NCBI RefSeq assembly: GCF_023702065.1
Contig: NZ_QFDM01000001.1
Span: 62,001-126,000, forward strand
Source: Methanoculleus oceani
GTDB lineage: Archaea; Halobacteriota; Methanomicrobia; Methanomicrobiales; Methanoculleaceae
Direction of reading: 5' to 3'
Length of the DNA stretch: 64,000 nucleotides
Shown here: piece by piece, positions 51,174-59,605 of the stretch
Position numbering within the stretch: the first letter of the stretch is position 1
How the letters are laid out: each line of letters opens with the position of its first letter
The notes under the pieces: model-generated
Databases searched by the model: none
What the model was told of the DNA's origin: nothing
Seen by the model: only the letters and a program-made list of their open reading frames with translations
Program-made: the position numbers and the translations under genes

Positions 51174-51881
51174 ATGATCGTCGCAGAGGACCTCAGGAGG
51201 GTCTACACCATGGGGAGGGTGGAGGTCCGCGCCCTCGGGGGCGTCTCGCTTGAGGTCGCAAAGGGGGAGTTCGTCGGGATAATGGGCGCGAGCGGCAGCG
51301 GCAAGTCGACACTCCTCCATATCCTCGGGCTCCTCGACCGCCCCGACTCCGGCAGGGTGACGATCGACGGGACCGACGTCCTCGCCCTCTCCGACCACCG
51401 GCGGACCCTCTTCCGGCTGAACCGGCTCGGCTACGTCTTCCAGGACTACGCGCTGATCGGGGAGCTCACGGCACTCGAGAACGTCTACCTAACGTCGCTT
51501 GTCCGGGGGGCATCAAAGAAGGAGTATCTCGACCGGAGCGCCGATATCCTGGAGCGGGTCGGCCTCGGCGACCGGATGGACCACCGGCAGAGCGAACTCT
51601 CGGGCGGGGAGCAGCAGCGCGTGGCGATAGCCCGGGCGCTCGTGAACAACCCGAGCATCCTGCTCGCCGACGAGCCCTGCGCCAACTTGGACAGCCAGAC
51701 CTCGAAGAGCATCCTCGACCTCTTCGCCCGGTTGAACGAAGACCTGGACCAGACGATCGTGATGGTCTCGCACGAGGAGTGGCATAAGGAGTACTTCTGC
51801 CGGGTCGTCACCCTGCAGGACGGGTTGATCGCGGATGTAACGGAGTGCAGGAAGGGGCCACGCCCGGGCGGCGGGGAGTAG
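51174..51881 (+). CDS. ABC transporter ATP-binding protein
   Basis: This 235-residue ATPase has Walker A GASGSGKST, the signature LSGGEQQRVAIARAL, Walker B ILLADEPCANLD (Cys-Ala in place of Thr-Gly) and switch His in MVSHEEWHKEY. It belongs to the LolD/MacB family that powers the adjacent permease. The ATG at 51174 follows GAAGAG. It closes the three-gene operon. Confidence 0.93.
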   Translation: MIVAEDLRRVYTMGRVEVRALGGVSLEVAKGEFVGIMGASGSGKSTLLHILGLLDRPDSGRVTIDGTDVLALSDHRRTLFRLNRLGYVFQDYALIGELTALENVYLTSLVRGASKKEYLDRSADILERVGLGDRMDHRQSELSGGEQQRVAIARALVNNPSILLADEPCANLDSQTSKSILDLFARLNEDLDQTIVMVSHEEWHKEYFCRVVTLQDGLIADVTECRKGPRPGGGE

Positions 51882-52033
51882 CCGGCCGGTCGCTCGCCCC
51901 GAAGTGCCGCACGGTGGCGGTGCCGGTGCAGCCGGGTGCGGCAATTCGGACCTCACACGAGCGGTTGCGGCAGAAAAACCGACGGCGATATTTTTATATC
52001 TAACATGAGATACAACCCCGGCCGGTGAGAAGT

Positions 52034-52210
52034 ATGCAGGAGATGAAGACATTCAGGTGCAAGGACCTTGGCCTTGCGTGCGAGTTTGAGGAGAAGGCAG
52101 AGAGTGAGAACGAGCTGATCAAGCGGGTCGAAGGGCATGTTCAGACAGCCCACCAGATGAACCCGGAACAGCCCGAAGTGCAGGAGAAGATCCGCAAGGC
52201 GATGAAGTGA
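52034..52210 (+). CDS. DUF1059 small protein
   Basis: This 58-residue protein contains KTFRCKDLGLACEFEEKAES, then LIKRVEGHVQTAHQM, the two conserved blocks of DUF1059. The two Cys and two His could hold a metal. A GGTGAG ribosome site lies five bases before the ATG at 52034, and a TATA box (TTTTTATATC) near 51991 drives it. Function unknown; found in many archaea and bacteria. Confidence 0.8.
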   Translation: MQEMKTFRCKDLGLACEFEEKAESENELIKRVEGHVQTAHQMNPEQPEVQEKIRKAMK

Positions 52211-52231
52211 GGGGCGGCAGATTCATCCGGG

Positions 52232-52831
52232 ATGCACGCCACCGGGACAGGTATGGTGCAGCACAGGCATTCCTGGAGACACTCGCCCGAGGAGGAGGCC
52301 GCACGCCGGCGCTGGCAGCATCCGGAGTCCATCCTTGAGGGGATCGGGCTTGCTCCCGGAGGCACCTTCGTCGATGTCGGGTGCGGGGACGGATTCTTCG
52401 CGCTTCCTGCGGCACGGATCGTCGGGCCGCACGGCCGTGTCTGCGGGATAGATATCGATGCCGGAGCGCTGGACCTGCTCCGGGAGAAGGCCCGCTCCGG
52501 GGGTTTCGACAACGTCCTCCTCCACCAGGGGATGGCCGAGGAGATCGTCCTCTGTGACGGATGCGCGGACGTCGTCTTCTTCGGCATCGACCTCCACGAC
52601 TTCGTCGACCCGGTCCAGGTCCTTGCGAATGCAAAGCGGATGGCGCTCGACACCGGAGTGATCGTCGACGTGGACTGGAAGAAGGAACCCCTTCCCCTCG
52701 GCCCGCCGCCCGCAAAGAAGTTCAGCACCGAGCATGCGGCGTCGCTGATGGCGGAGGCGGGGCTGGAGGTCAGGACGGTGGCGGAGTCAGGGCCGTACCA
52801 CTACATCATCACGGCCGTGCCGGGGCGGTAA
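52232..52831 (+). CDS. SAM-dependent methyltransferase
   Basis: The 199-residue enzyme has motif I FVDVGCGDGFFALPAARIVG, motif II VCGIDIDAGAL and a later ADVVFFGIDLHDF block. It resembles the methyltransferases annotated as UbiE/MenG-like or arsenite-type, but no cysteine set for arsenite is present. The start could be 52232 or the ATG 52253 (MVQHRHSW). It lies 21 bases after the DUF1059 gene on the same strand. Confidence 0.8.
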   Translation: MHATGTGMVQHRHSWRHSPEEEAARRRWQHPESILEGIGLAPGGTFVDVGCGDGFFALPAARIVGPHGRVCGIDIDAGALDLLREKARSGGFDNVLLHQGMAEEIVLCDGCADVVFFGIDLHDFVDPVQVLANAKRMALDTGVIVDVDWKKEPLPLGPPPAKKFSTEHAASLMAEAGLEVRTVAESGPYHYIITAVPGR

Positions 52832-52849
52832 AAAAAGGAGGGGCCAGGG

Positions 52850-53434
52850 TTACTTCAGGTTCGCGATGCTGCCGTAATCGACGGCGTTTACGAACGCATC
52901 GAGATCCTGCTTGGATCCGTCGACACTGATATAGACCATGAACCGTTCATTGATGCCGACCCAGGTGCCATAGGAGTCCGGTTCGGTGAAGACCTCCCAG
53001 GCAGGGTGTCCACCGACCGTTTTCTGCTTGTAGTAGCCTTCAGTCGTCTCGAACGCGACAAGCGAGTCCCATGACTCCCAGTAGCCCACACCGTAGTAGG
53101 CCGAGTCCTGGATCATGACCGCTGCCACGGCATCGCCTTTCCTGTAATCACAGGACGCCCAGGTCCACTGGCCGTCATCGGCAGTCCAGGATGCCCCGAC
53201 GGCTTCCTCTGCAGTCCAGCCCGCCGGCGCATCGGGCAGGAGCGAGATAAGGGTCTCAAACGAGACCGCGGTTACGCTTCCCTGTGCGGCCCCGGAGACG
53301 GTAGTGGTGGCGGCAGGGGTTACCTGCGGTGTGGTCGTATCGGATTCGTCCGACGTACAGCCTGCCGTGAGAAGGCAGAGCCCGAGCACAACGAGGAGTG
53401 CCGGGAAGATCAGTTTCTGGGGGGATATTCTCAT
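52850..53434 (-). CDS. Lipoprotein, 194 residues
   Basis: The signal segment LIFPALLVVLGLCLLTAGC ends in a lipobox Cys. A Thr/Ala-rich linker (about 27-50) leads to a globular domain of about 140 residues (LISLLPDAPAGWTAEEAVGA, then KTVGGHPAWEVFTEPDSYG). Membrane-anchored on the outside. No family is recognised, though similar lipoproteins recur in this lineage. It converges with the methyltransferase gene. Confidence 0.7.
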   Translation of the reverse strand: MRISPQKLIFPALLVVLGLCLLTAGCTSDESDTTTPQVTPAATTTVSGAAQGSVTAVSFETLISLLPDAPAGWTAEEAVGASWTADDGQWTWASCDYRKGDAVAAVMIQDSAYYGVGYWESWDSLVAFETTEGYYKQKTVGGHPAWEVFTEPDSYGTWVGINERFMVYISVDGSKQDLDAFVNAVDYGSIANLK

Positions 53435-53632
53435 AATGATGCCCTCAGGGAGTTTTGAACGACAGAATATTATTTATAGCTTATCGTTTTGCAGTACAGG
53501 GCGACTGAAAAGCCCCGAATCTGTTTTGGAGCGCTCACCGATCTCCTCTGGAACGGCCGATCCCCAAATGATCCAGAGATCTCTTCCGGGACTTTCAGTA
53601 AATTATTTACCGGATATGACCAATCATATCGC

Positions 53633-54094
53633 ATGGTTCAGAAAAAGAGTATCTATGCCGTCCTGGTTGCAGGACTCCTGGCACTGTGCATGCTCGGTGC
53701 CGGTTGCACGTCGCAGCCGGCGGAACCGGGAACCCCGACCGCGACGCCCACCCCGGTGGCGACCACGCCGCCCGCGGCGGAAGAATTCGTCTTTAACGAG
53801 ACGAACAACAACGAAACCATCACGCTCCCGGTCGGGAGCGCCATCACCATCAGCCTCGACGAGAACCCGACGACCGGATACGAGTGGAACGTCACCTCTT
53901 CCGCCGGGCTCGAGTACGTGAACGACACTTACATCGCGCCGGAGACCGGACTCGTGGGTGCCGGAGGCGTGCACGTATGGGAGTACCTCGCTGCCGAGGA
54001 AGGCAGCGCCGAGTTCTCCGCGATCTACAAGCGCCCCTGGGAGAACGTGACCGGAAACGAGACCACATTCTCGATGGCGTTTGTCATCGAGTAA
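53633..54094 (+). CDS. Chagasin-like protease inhibitor lipoprotein
   Basis: This 153-residue protein has a signal segment with lipobox (LGAGC), a Thr/Pro-rich linker and a chagasin (I42) domain. The three inhibitor loops are visible: NPTTGYEWN, GAGGVHVWEY and KRPWENVT. In other organisms the family blocks papain-like cysteine proteases. It is probably anchored on the cell surface and may guard against foreign proteases or regulate its own. The ORF start upstream at 53489 is spurious. Confidence 0.88.
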   Translation: MVQKKSIYAVLVAGLLALCMLGAGCTSQPAEPGTPTATPTPVATTPPAAEEFVFNETNNNETITLPVGSAITISLDENPTTGYEWNVTSSAGLEYVNDTYIAPETGLVGAGGVHVWEYLAAEEGSAEFSAIYKRPWENVTGNETTFSMAFVIE

Positions 54095-54125
54095 CCTTCC
54101 ACCCTCTTTTTGCGCATCCGTGCCG

Positions 54126-54896
54126 TCACCGCCCGTTCCCGAACCACCGCAAGACCTCCGTCCCCCGCCACGGCCCTCCATGCGCCCCGTAGACCCGTTC
54201 CGGCCCGAAGGCAAGGAGTGTCCGGAGGCTCCTCCGTGCCGCCGCGGGGTCGTCCATCCTGAAGGGCAGCCGGGGCCTCCCTCCGGGAAACAGAGCAGAG
54301 AGAAGGTCCCCGACGATAGCGGTGCCGCCGGCAACGAGTACCGAGATCGAGCCGGAAGTATGCCCCGGCGTGGGAACGATCCTGCCCCGCACCCCGAAGG
54401 CCGCAAGGTCGGCGATGCCCCTGACGACGATATCGGGCTCAACACCGCCCGAACCGGGAACGGTCTTCCTGCCGCCTGCAAACCTCATCAGGCGCGGGAT
54501 GAGCCCGGCGGGAAAACGCAGCCCGTCAAACCCGAGGCGCATGGCACCGGCGTCGGCCTCGTGGACGGCGACCGGTGCGCCGGTCAGTTCCCGGAGCGCG
54601 TCGGCGCTCCCGTAGTTGTCCGGATGGCCGTGGGTGACCAGGATCAGCGAAACTTCGTCTGGCCTGATGCACGCTCTCCTCATCGCGGCCAGGATGGCCA
54701 TCTCATCCCCGGGGTTGCCGGTGTCGATCAGGATCGCGCTCCGGTCCCTGACAACGAACGCGGTGGTCGGGCCGAGCGGGACGGAGATGACCGCCGGCAG
54801 GTAGCGAACGGCGACGCTCTCTGTCCTTCGTGCCGGAGCCCGGGTAGCCTGTCCGCTCCCGGCAGAGCTCCCCATACCCGGGTCGGCAGCCGTCAT
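54126..54896 (-). CDS. MBL-fold hydrolase with HxHxDN site
   Basis: This 256-residue protein is a metallo-beta-lactamase fold with VTHGHPDNYG where the usual HxHxDH second His is Asn, followed by VPTPGHTSGSISV and VYGAHGGPW. The missing His ligand suggests one-metal use or altered function. It is cytosolic and of unknown substrate. The N-terminal 25 residues are Gly/Ala-rich. It converges with the chagasin-like gene. Confidence 0.75.
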   Translation of the reverse strand: MTAADPGMGSSAGSGQATRAPARRTESVAVRYLPAVISVPLGPTTAFVVRDRSAILIDTGNPGDEMAILAAMRRACIRPDEVSLILVTHGHPDNYGSADALRELTGAPVAVHEADAGAMRLGFDGLRFPAGLIPRLMRFAGGRKTVPGSGGVEPDIVVRGIADLAAFGVRGRIVPTPGHTSGSISVLVAGGTAIVGDLLSALFPGGRPRLPFRMDDPAAARRSLRTLLAFGPERVYGAHGGPWRGTEVLRWFGNGR

Positions 54897-55031
54897 GGCA
54901 TTCTTACCATGAGATACCCTCTCGCCGCATCAATGATTCGGTCGGGGTGGGGGTGGAGGTGGGGCACCGGCAGGCAGCGGCTCCGGCGGTGTTTCAATAC
55001 GCATATATATCGCGGAAACCAGGTTGGCACC

Positions 55032-55574
55032 ATGACTCGTGAGAGAGTGACATCACGGTATCTCCTCGTAATCCTCGCGGTTCTTGCACTGGCGCTCGTC
55101 GTCCCGGCAGCCGCACAGGAGACCATCCCACGGGTGGTGCAACCCGGTGAGACGATCGAGGTGGGGAGCGAACCGCTCGTCCTCGACCTCATCAACCTCC
55201 GCGACCAGGACACATTCAACCCGGTCACTGAACTCCGGTACTACCGGGACGACGACCCCAACAAGCAGGTCGTCAAGGTCATCGGCGTGCCGAACGACGA
55301 CCGCGTCACGATCGGTACTCAAACGCTCAACGGACAGTACGGGCGGTACTACGCGTACAGTGACGAGGACGGCCTGCTCCAGCAGAACAGCATCATATTC
55401 ACGCCCGCTCCGACGGCTACGCCCACAGAGACAACGACACCCACGGCCACGCAGACGCCCACAGAGACGGTAACAGACACAGCCACGGCCACGACGCAGG
55501 CACCGCTCCCGGGACTGATCGCAATCGCCGCAATCGGCATCTGCGGGCTGCTCGCGGCAACGCAGAAGCGATAG
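55032..55574 (+). CDS. Secreted protein with C-terminal anchor, copy 1
   Basis: This 180-residue protein has a signal peptide (YLLVILAVLALALVVPAAAQ), a beta-rich domain (VQPGETIEVGSEPLVLDLIN through YGRYYAYSDE) and a Thr-rich stalk, ending in APLPGLIAIAAIGICGLLAA plus TQKR. That C-terminus looks like an archaeosortase-type sorting signal, but this is not certain. The domain may be DUF3821-like. A second copy lies at 55906 with the same promoter layout, so they are tandem paralogues. Confidence 0.75.
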   Translation: MTRERVTSRYLLVILAVLALALVVPAAAQETIPRVVQPGETIEVGSEPLVLDLINLRDQDTFNPVTELRYYRDDDPNKQVVKVIGVPNDDRVTIGTQTLNGQYGRYYAYSDEDGLLQQNSIIFTPAPTATPTETTTPTATQTPTETVTDTATATTQAPLPGLIAIAAIGICGLLAATQKR

Positions 55575-55696
55575 ACAGGCTCCCGGACAGTCTCGCACTT
55601 TTTTTCAGGCACGAAGCCATTCCGATTGCAAACCCGGCAACCTCCGGCAAGCAGATCCGCTCGCCGGGAGACACGAAACGAGGAGGGGGATCGGGA

Positions 55697-55853
55697 TTAC
55701 GCCAGGTGGTCATCCGGCCACGGGATCTGCTCCTTTAACCTCTTGCGCCGGCAGATACCCTTGACCACGTCGTCCACGATGCCTCCGGGAACCCGCTTGA
55801 ACCCACCGAATTCGATGTTCCACGTCGCACGACGCCCGGTGGCGAACCGGACG
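55697..55853 (-). pseudogene. EF-2 gene 3'-end fragment
   Basis: On the minus strand this stretch encodes the last 50 or so residues of elongation factor EF-2 with many changes: VPGGIVDDVVKGICRRKRLK then EQIPWPDDHLA and stop, matching [20 protein letters not shown] then [11 protein letters not shown] in the full gene at 59606. Similarity continues about 50 bases past the stop. No start exists. It is a duplicated tail, not a gene, lying between the two secreted-protein paralogues. Confidence 0.85.
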
Positions 55854-55905
55854 GCTCCAGCTGCGTTTCAACACATATAAATATTGCGAAAACAAGTTTG
55901 GCACT

Positions 55906-56448
55906 ATGACGTGTGATAAAGTAATATCCCGGTATCTCCTCGCGATCTTCGTTGTCCTTTGCCTGGCGCTCGTCGTCCCGGCAGCCGCACAGGAGACCGG
56001 CAAACTGACGGTACAACCCGGCGAGACGATCGAGGTGGGGGCCGAACCGATCATCCTCGACCTCATCAACCTCCGCAAAGCGGATACGTTCAACCCGGTC
56101 ACGGAACTCCGGCTCTACCGGGACGACGACCCCTTAAAGCAGCTCGTCCAGGTCATCGGCGTGCCGAACGACGACTTCTTCAAGATCAACGTCTACACGC
56201 TCAAAGGGAAATACGGACGGTACTTTGCGTATAGTAAACAGGACGGCCTGATACACGAAAACAGCATCGTATTCGTCCACGCTTCAACACCTACGGCCAC
56301 GGAGACCGTCGCTACGGCCACGGAGACGCCCGCAGAGACACCGGTGGCAACGACCGCCACGGCCACGACGCAGGCGCCGCTCCCGGGACTGATCGCGATC
56401 GCCGCTCTCGGCATCTGCGGGCTGCTCGCGGCGGCGCAAAAGCGGTAG
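55906..56448 (+). CDS. Secreted protein with C-terminal anchor, copy 2
   Basis: This 180-residue protein is the same length as and about 70 percent identical by eye to the product at 55032: signal peptide, VQPGETIEVGAEPIILDLIN domain, Thr stalk and APLPGLIAIAALGICGLLAA ending in AQKR. Its upstream sequence also matches that of copy 1 (GTTTCAA then a TATA box then TTGGCAC before the ATG). The duplication is recent in evolutionary terms. The EF-2 fragment lies between the copies. Confidence 0.75.
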   Translation: MTCDKVISRYLLAIFVVLCLALVVPAAAQETGKLTVQPGETIEVGAEPIILDLINLRKADTFNPVTELRLYRDDDPLKQLVQVIGVPNDDFFKINVYTLKGKYGRYFAYSKQDGLIHENSIVFVHASTPTATETVATATETPAETPVATTATATTQAPLPGLIAIAALGICGLLAAAQKR

Positions 56449-56830
56449 GCAGGCCCCGGTGCGGTGAGGGGTGGGCTCCCTCGCCGTGCCGTCCTCCGGG
56501 AACGTTCATCTAACCTCCTCTATTCCGAAAAACCTCTTCTCAGATCACTCGATAGGCCGGCGGTTTCCTGTAGAACGCCGAAGGGTGGCCCTGCGGAGGC
56601 CTCCCGGCCGGGCAGGTCAATGTTATATACATCCGTGCATACTCCCCGCCCGAGGAAGGATTACCTGTGCGGCCTCTCCCCACGCTCCCTGCGATAACCG
56701 CTCGATACCCACGTCATAGAGTTCCTGTGCTCTCAGGGGTTACGAAAAGCCGTCAGGAGCTTTTCTCCAACACGGGGGTTCCCCGGGCCGGCACTCCAGA
56801 AGCGGCCGGAAGAACCTCCGGGAGGCTGAA
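56449..56830 (+). promoter_or_regulatory. Long 5' leader of propeller gene, copy 1
   Basis: GTTATATACAT near 56620 is a likely TATA box, giving a leader of about 180 bases. The last 107 bases (56724-56830) are nearly identical to those before the paralogue at 58153 and contain hairpins GAAAAGC/GCTTTTC and GGGG/CCCC. Otherwise no gene. Confidence 0.5.
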
Positions 56831-57715
56831 ATGCTGGATAAACGCAACTTCTATGTACCGGTGCTGGCGCTGATCGCGCTCGCGCTTCTCACCGGCATCG
56901 CATCGGCCGCCGAGCATCAGGTCACCAACGCTACGGTGGACCAGGTCTATGCAGCGGTCCTCAATGATCGCATCCTCTGGTCCGACAACCGGACGGGAGA
57001 CCACGACGTCTACCTCTACAACCTGACCGAGGAGAGCGAACGCACCCTCTCCCCGGCGGGCACAGACCAGTTCGCCGCAGCGCTGCCGGCCGGCATGGGG
57101 ATGAGCACAGACCGGGTCGTCTGGGAGGACAATCGGAGCGGGAACCGTGACATCTACCTCTACGACCTCACCACGGGAGAGGAGACGCAGATCACCAACG
57201 GGTCCGGCCACGAGGTCAACCCCGCCATCGCCGGCGACTGGATCGTCTGGCAGGACAACCGGAACGGCAACTGGGATATCTACCTCTATGACCTCTCTAC
57301 CGGACAGGAGACCCGGATCACCGAAAACGAGAGCGCGCAGATGACCCCCGCCGTCACGGAGAGTATGGTCGTCTGGAACGACTACCGGAACGGCAACTGG
57401 GATATCTACGCCTGGACGCCCGATGAAGCGGCACCGTCCGCCCCGTCTGTGCCGGGACCGGCCGGGACGCCCGCTCCAGGGGCCGATCTGACACCCTCTC
57501 CACCCGGAGCGCCGGGTACGGTCACCCCGACACCGGAAGCGACGACAACCCCCTCACCAACCTCAACGGTAACCCCGGCAGAAGACCTGCCGCCAACAAC
57601 CGCACCGCCAACAGGAACCCTGCCGCCGTTGACCTTCATAGCCGTGACACCTACGACGCTGCCGCCGTTGACCTTCGTAACCGTGGCGCCAACCCAGCCG
57701 CCGGTAATCCTGTGA
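56831..57715 (+). CDS. Secreted propeller-repeat protein, copy 1
   Basis: This 294-residue protein starts MLDKRNFYVPVLALIALALL, a signal peptide ending near SAAE. Four repeats follow, each carrying a D-N-R or D-Y-R block then W/Y-D-I/V-Y (ILWSDNRTGDHDVYLYNLTE; VVWEDNRSGNRDIYLYD; IVWQDNRNGNWDIYLYD; VVWNDYRNGNWDIYAW), the TolB/propeller-like signature. The C-terminal 100 residues are Pro/Thr-rich stalk. It is probably a surface protein. A paralogue lies at 58153. The fold needs more repeats than four to close, so oligomers are likely. Confidence 0.85.
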   Translation: MLDKRNFYVPVLALIALALLTGIASAAEHQVTNATVDQVYAAVLNDRILWSDNRTGDHDVYLYNLTEESERTLSPAGTDQFAAALPAGMGMSTDRVVWEDNRSGNRDIYLYDLTTGEETQITNGSGHEVNPAIAGDWIVWQDNRNGNWDIYLYDLSTGQETRITENESAQMTPAVTESMVVWNDYRNGNWDIYAWTPDEAAPSAPSVPGPAGTPAPGADLTPSPPGAPGTVTPTPEATTTPSPTSTVTPAEDLPPTTAPPTGTLPPLTFIAVTPTTLPPLTFVTVAPTQPPVIL

Positions 57716-58152
57716 CTGAAACCGGAACAGATGCGAAACCCGGCATAACCGCCGGCCCCGCATCGCGCCCTGCGGGACGACACGGGGGCCCGGATAGAGG
57801 CGGCCCGCCCGTCATGCTCCCGGACTCCCGCGGGGCCTCGGCAGGGGTCGGCGCGAAATCCCCTCCGCGCCCGAAAGGAGAGATGCGGGGCATTGCAGCG
57901 GAAAGGCCGGTCTGCATCGCGATCCTGTACCCGGCAGGCTGCTATTATATACAGCCAGACCCATTCCCCGCCGAGGAAGGATCACCCGTGCACCCTGCTC
58001 CCCCAATCTCTTGCGATTACCCGTTTGATGCCCATACCAGAGATATCCTGTGCTCTCAGGGTTACGAAATGCCGTCGGGAACCTTTCTCCAACACGGGGG
58101 TTCCCCGGGCCGGCACTCCAGAAGCGGCCGGGGGAATCTCCAGGAGACTGAA
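57716..58152 (+). promoter_or_regulatory. Long 5' leader of propeller gene, copy 2
   Basis: ATTATATACAGCC near 57944-57956 is the likely TATA box. The last 106 bases before the ATG match the leader of the first copy, including GGGGGTTCCCC and the CACTCCAGAAGCGGCC segment. The rest of this 437-base gap has no gene. Confidence 0.5.
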
Positions 58153-59106
58153 ATGCTGGATAAACGCAACTTCTATGCACCGGTGCTGGCGCTGATTGCC
58201 CTCACGCTCCTTGCCGGTGTCGTATCGGCAGAAGAACATCAGATTACCAACGCTTCGGTGGACCAGGTCTATTCAACGGTGCTCGACGACCGCATCCTCT
58301 GGTCCGACAACCGGACAGGCGACTACGACGTCTACCTCTACAACCTGACCGAGGAGAGCGAGCGTGCGGTCTCGCCGCCGGATACCGACCAGTTCGCCTC
58401 AGCACTCCCGGCCGGCATGGGGATGAGCGGAGACCGGATCGTCTGGGAGGACAACCGGAGCGGGAACCGGGATATTTACCTCTACGAAATCGCCACGGGA
58501 GAGGAGAGCCAGATCACGAATGAGACCGGCCATGAGGTCAATCCTGCCGTCGCCGGGGACTGGATCGTCTGGCAGGACAACCGGAACGGCAACTGGGATA
58601 TCTATCTCTACGACATCGCCACGGGAACGGAGACGCAGATCACCACGGACGAGAACGTGCAGATGACCCCTGCGGTCACGGAGAGCATGGTCGTCTGGAA
58701 CGATTACCGGAACGGCAACTGGGACATCTACGCCTGGACACCCGACGCAACGGCACCATCCGCGCCGTCTGGGCCGGGGGCGGGCGGGATCCCTGCTCCA
58801 GATGCGCCGCCGGCTCCAGGGGCCGATCCGACACCCCCACCACCCGGGGCATCTGGCACGACCACCCCCCCGACCACTTCGGCACCAACCGTGACATCGA
58901 CAGCTACCCCGACCCCAACACCGGAGGAGGATTACGAAGTCGGTGAAGTACCCCCGGGACCATCGCCTGAATCGCAGGGGGGACCACCTGTAACGCCGGT
59001 AACCTGGACACCCGTCGAGGTAACGCCGAGAATTCCGCTACCCAGCGAGCTAGGCGATCCGCCGCTCGTCGTAACACCGACGCCCCCGATCCCGGGGCCG
59101 CTCTGA
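58153..59106 (+). CDS. Secreted propeller-repeat protein, copy 2
   Basis: This 317-residue paralogue of the product at 56831 has the same signal peptide and four propeller units (last VVWNDYRNGNWDIYAW). Its Pro/Thr/Glu-rich stalk is longer, with PEEDYEVGEVPPGPSPESQG. The 3' part (58817-59090) is repeated as a second copy directly downstream with a period of 275 bases. The start ATG at 58153 is fixed by homology. Probably surface-exposed. Confidence 0.85.
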   Translation: MLDKRNFYAPVLALIALTLLAGVVSAEEHQITNASVDQVYSTVLDDRILWSDNRTGDYDVYLYNLTEESERAVSPPDTDQFASALPAGMGMSGDRIVWEDNRSGNRDIYLYEIATGEESQITNETGHEVNPAVAGDWIVWQDNRNGNWDIYLYDIATGTETQITTDENVQMTPAVTESMVVWNDYRNGNWDIYAWTPDATAPSAPSGPGAGGIPAPDAPPAPGADPTPPPPGASGTTTPPTTSAPTVTSTATPTPTPEEDYEVGEVPPGPSPESQGGPPVTPVTWTPVEVTPRIPLPSELGDPPLVVTPTPPIPGPL

Positions 59107-59366
59107 CACCCCCTCCACCCGGGGCATCTGGCACGACCATCCCACCGACCACTTCGGCACCAATCGTGAAATCGATAGCTACCCCGACCCCAACACCGGA
59201 GGAGGATTACGAAGTCGGTGAAGTACCCCCGGGACCATCGCCTGAATCGCAGGGGGGACCACCTGTAACGCCGGTAACCCGGATACCCATCGAGGTAACA
59301 CCGAAAAGCCCGCTACCCAGCGAGCTAGGCGATCCGCTGCTCGTCGTAACACCGACGCCCCCCGAT
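58817..59366 (+). repeat. 275-base direct duplication of a gene tail
   Basis: The stalk-encoding sequence 58817-59090 is repeated at 59092-59366 with a few substitutions. The second copy is in another frame relative to the gene and lacks a start, so the frame 59166-59381 is a remnant. It stops in PPDIIVK. The repeat probably arose by unequal recombination. Confidence 0.85.
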
Positions 59367-59605
59367 ATAATCGTCAAGTGATCGGATCCAGACCGGCGTA
59401 GAATCTCAGATACACCCGGTGGGACATGCCCCTGCATTCCAACGGGCCTACTGAGTAGCAGAGCATACAGATGTTTAAAGGTCGGAGACGGAGCTATCTC
59501 GAGGGTAGTTTTCAGCAACAAATTCCTGCCGGCAGTCTCGCGCGGTGAAGAGAACGCATCCGCTCGCCGCAGAGAAAAACAAAAAGGGAGGGTATCGGGG
59601 GGTGA

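Noticed and set aside
59166-59381. Separate 71-residue Pro/Thr-rich gene
   Set aside because: It is the duplicated tail of the gene at 58153, without start site or promoter.
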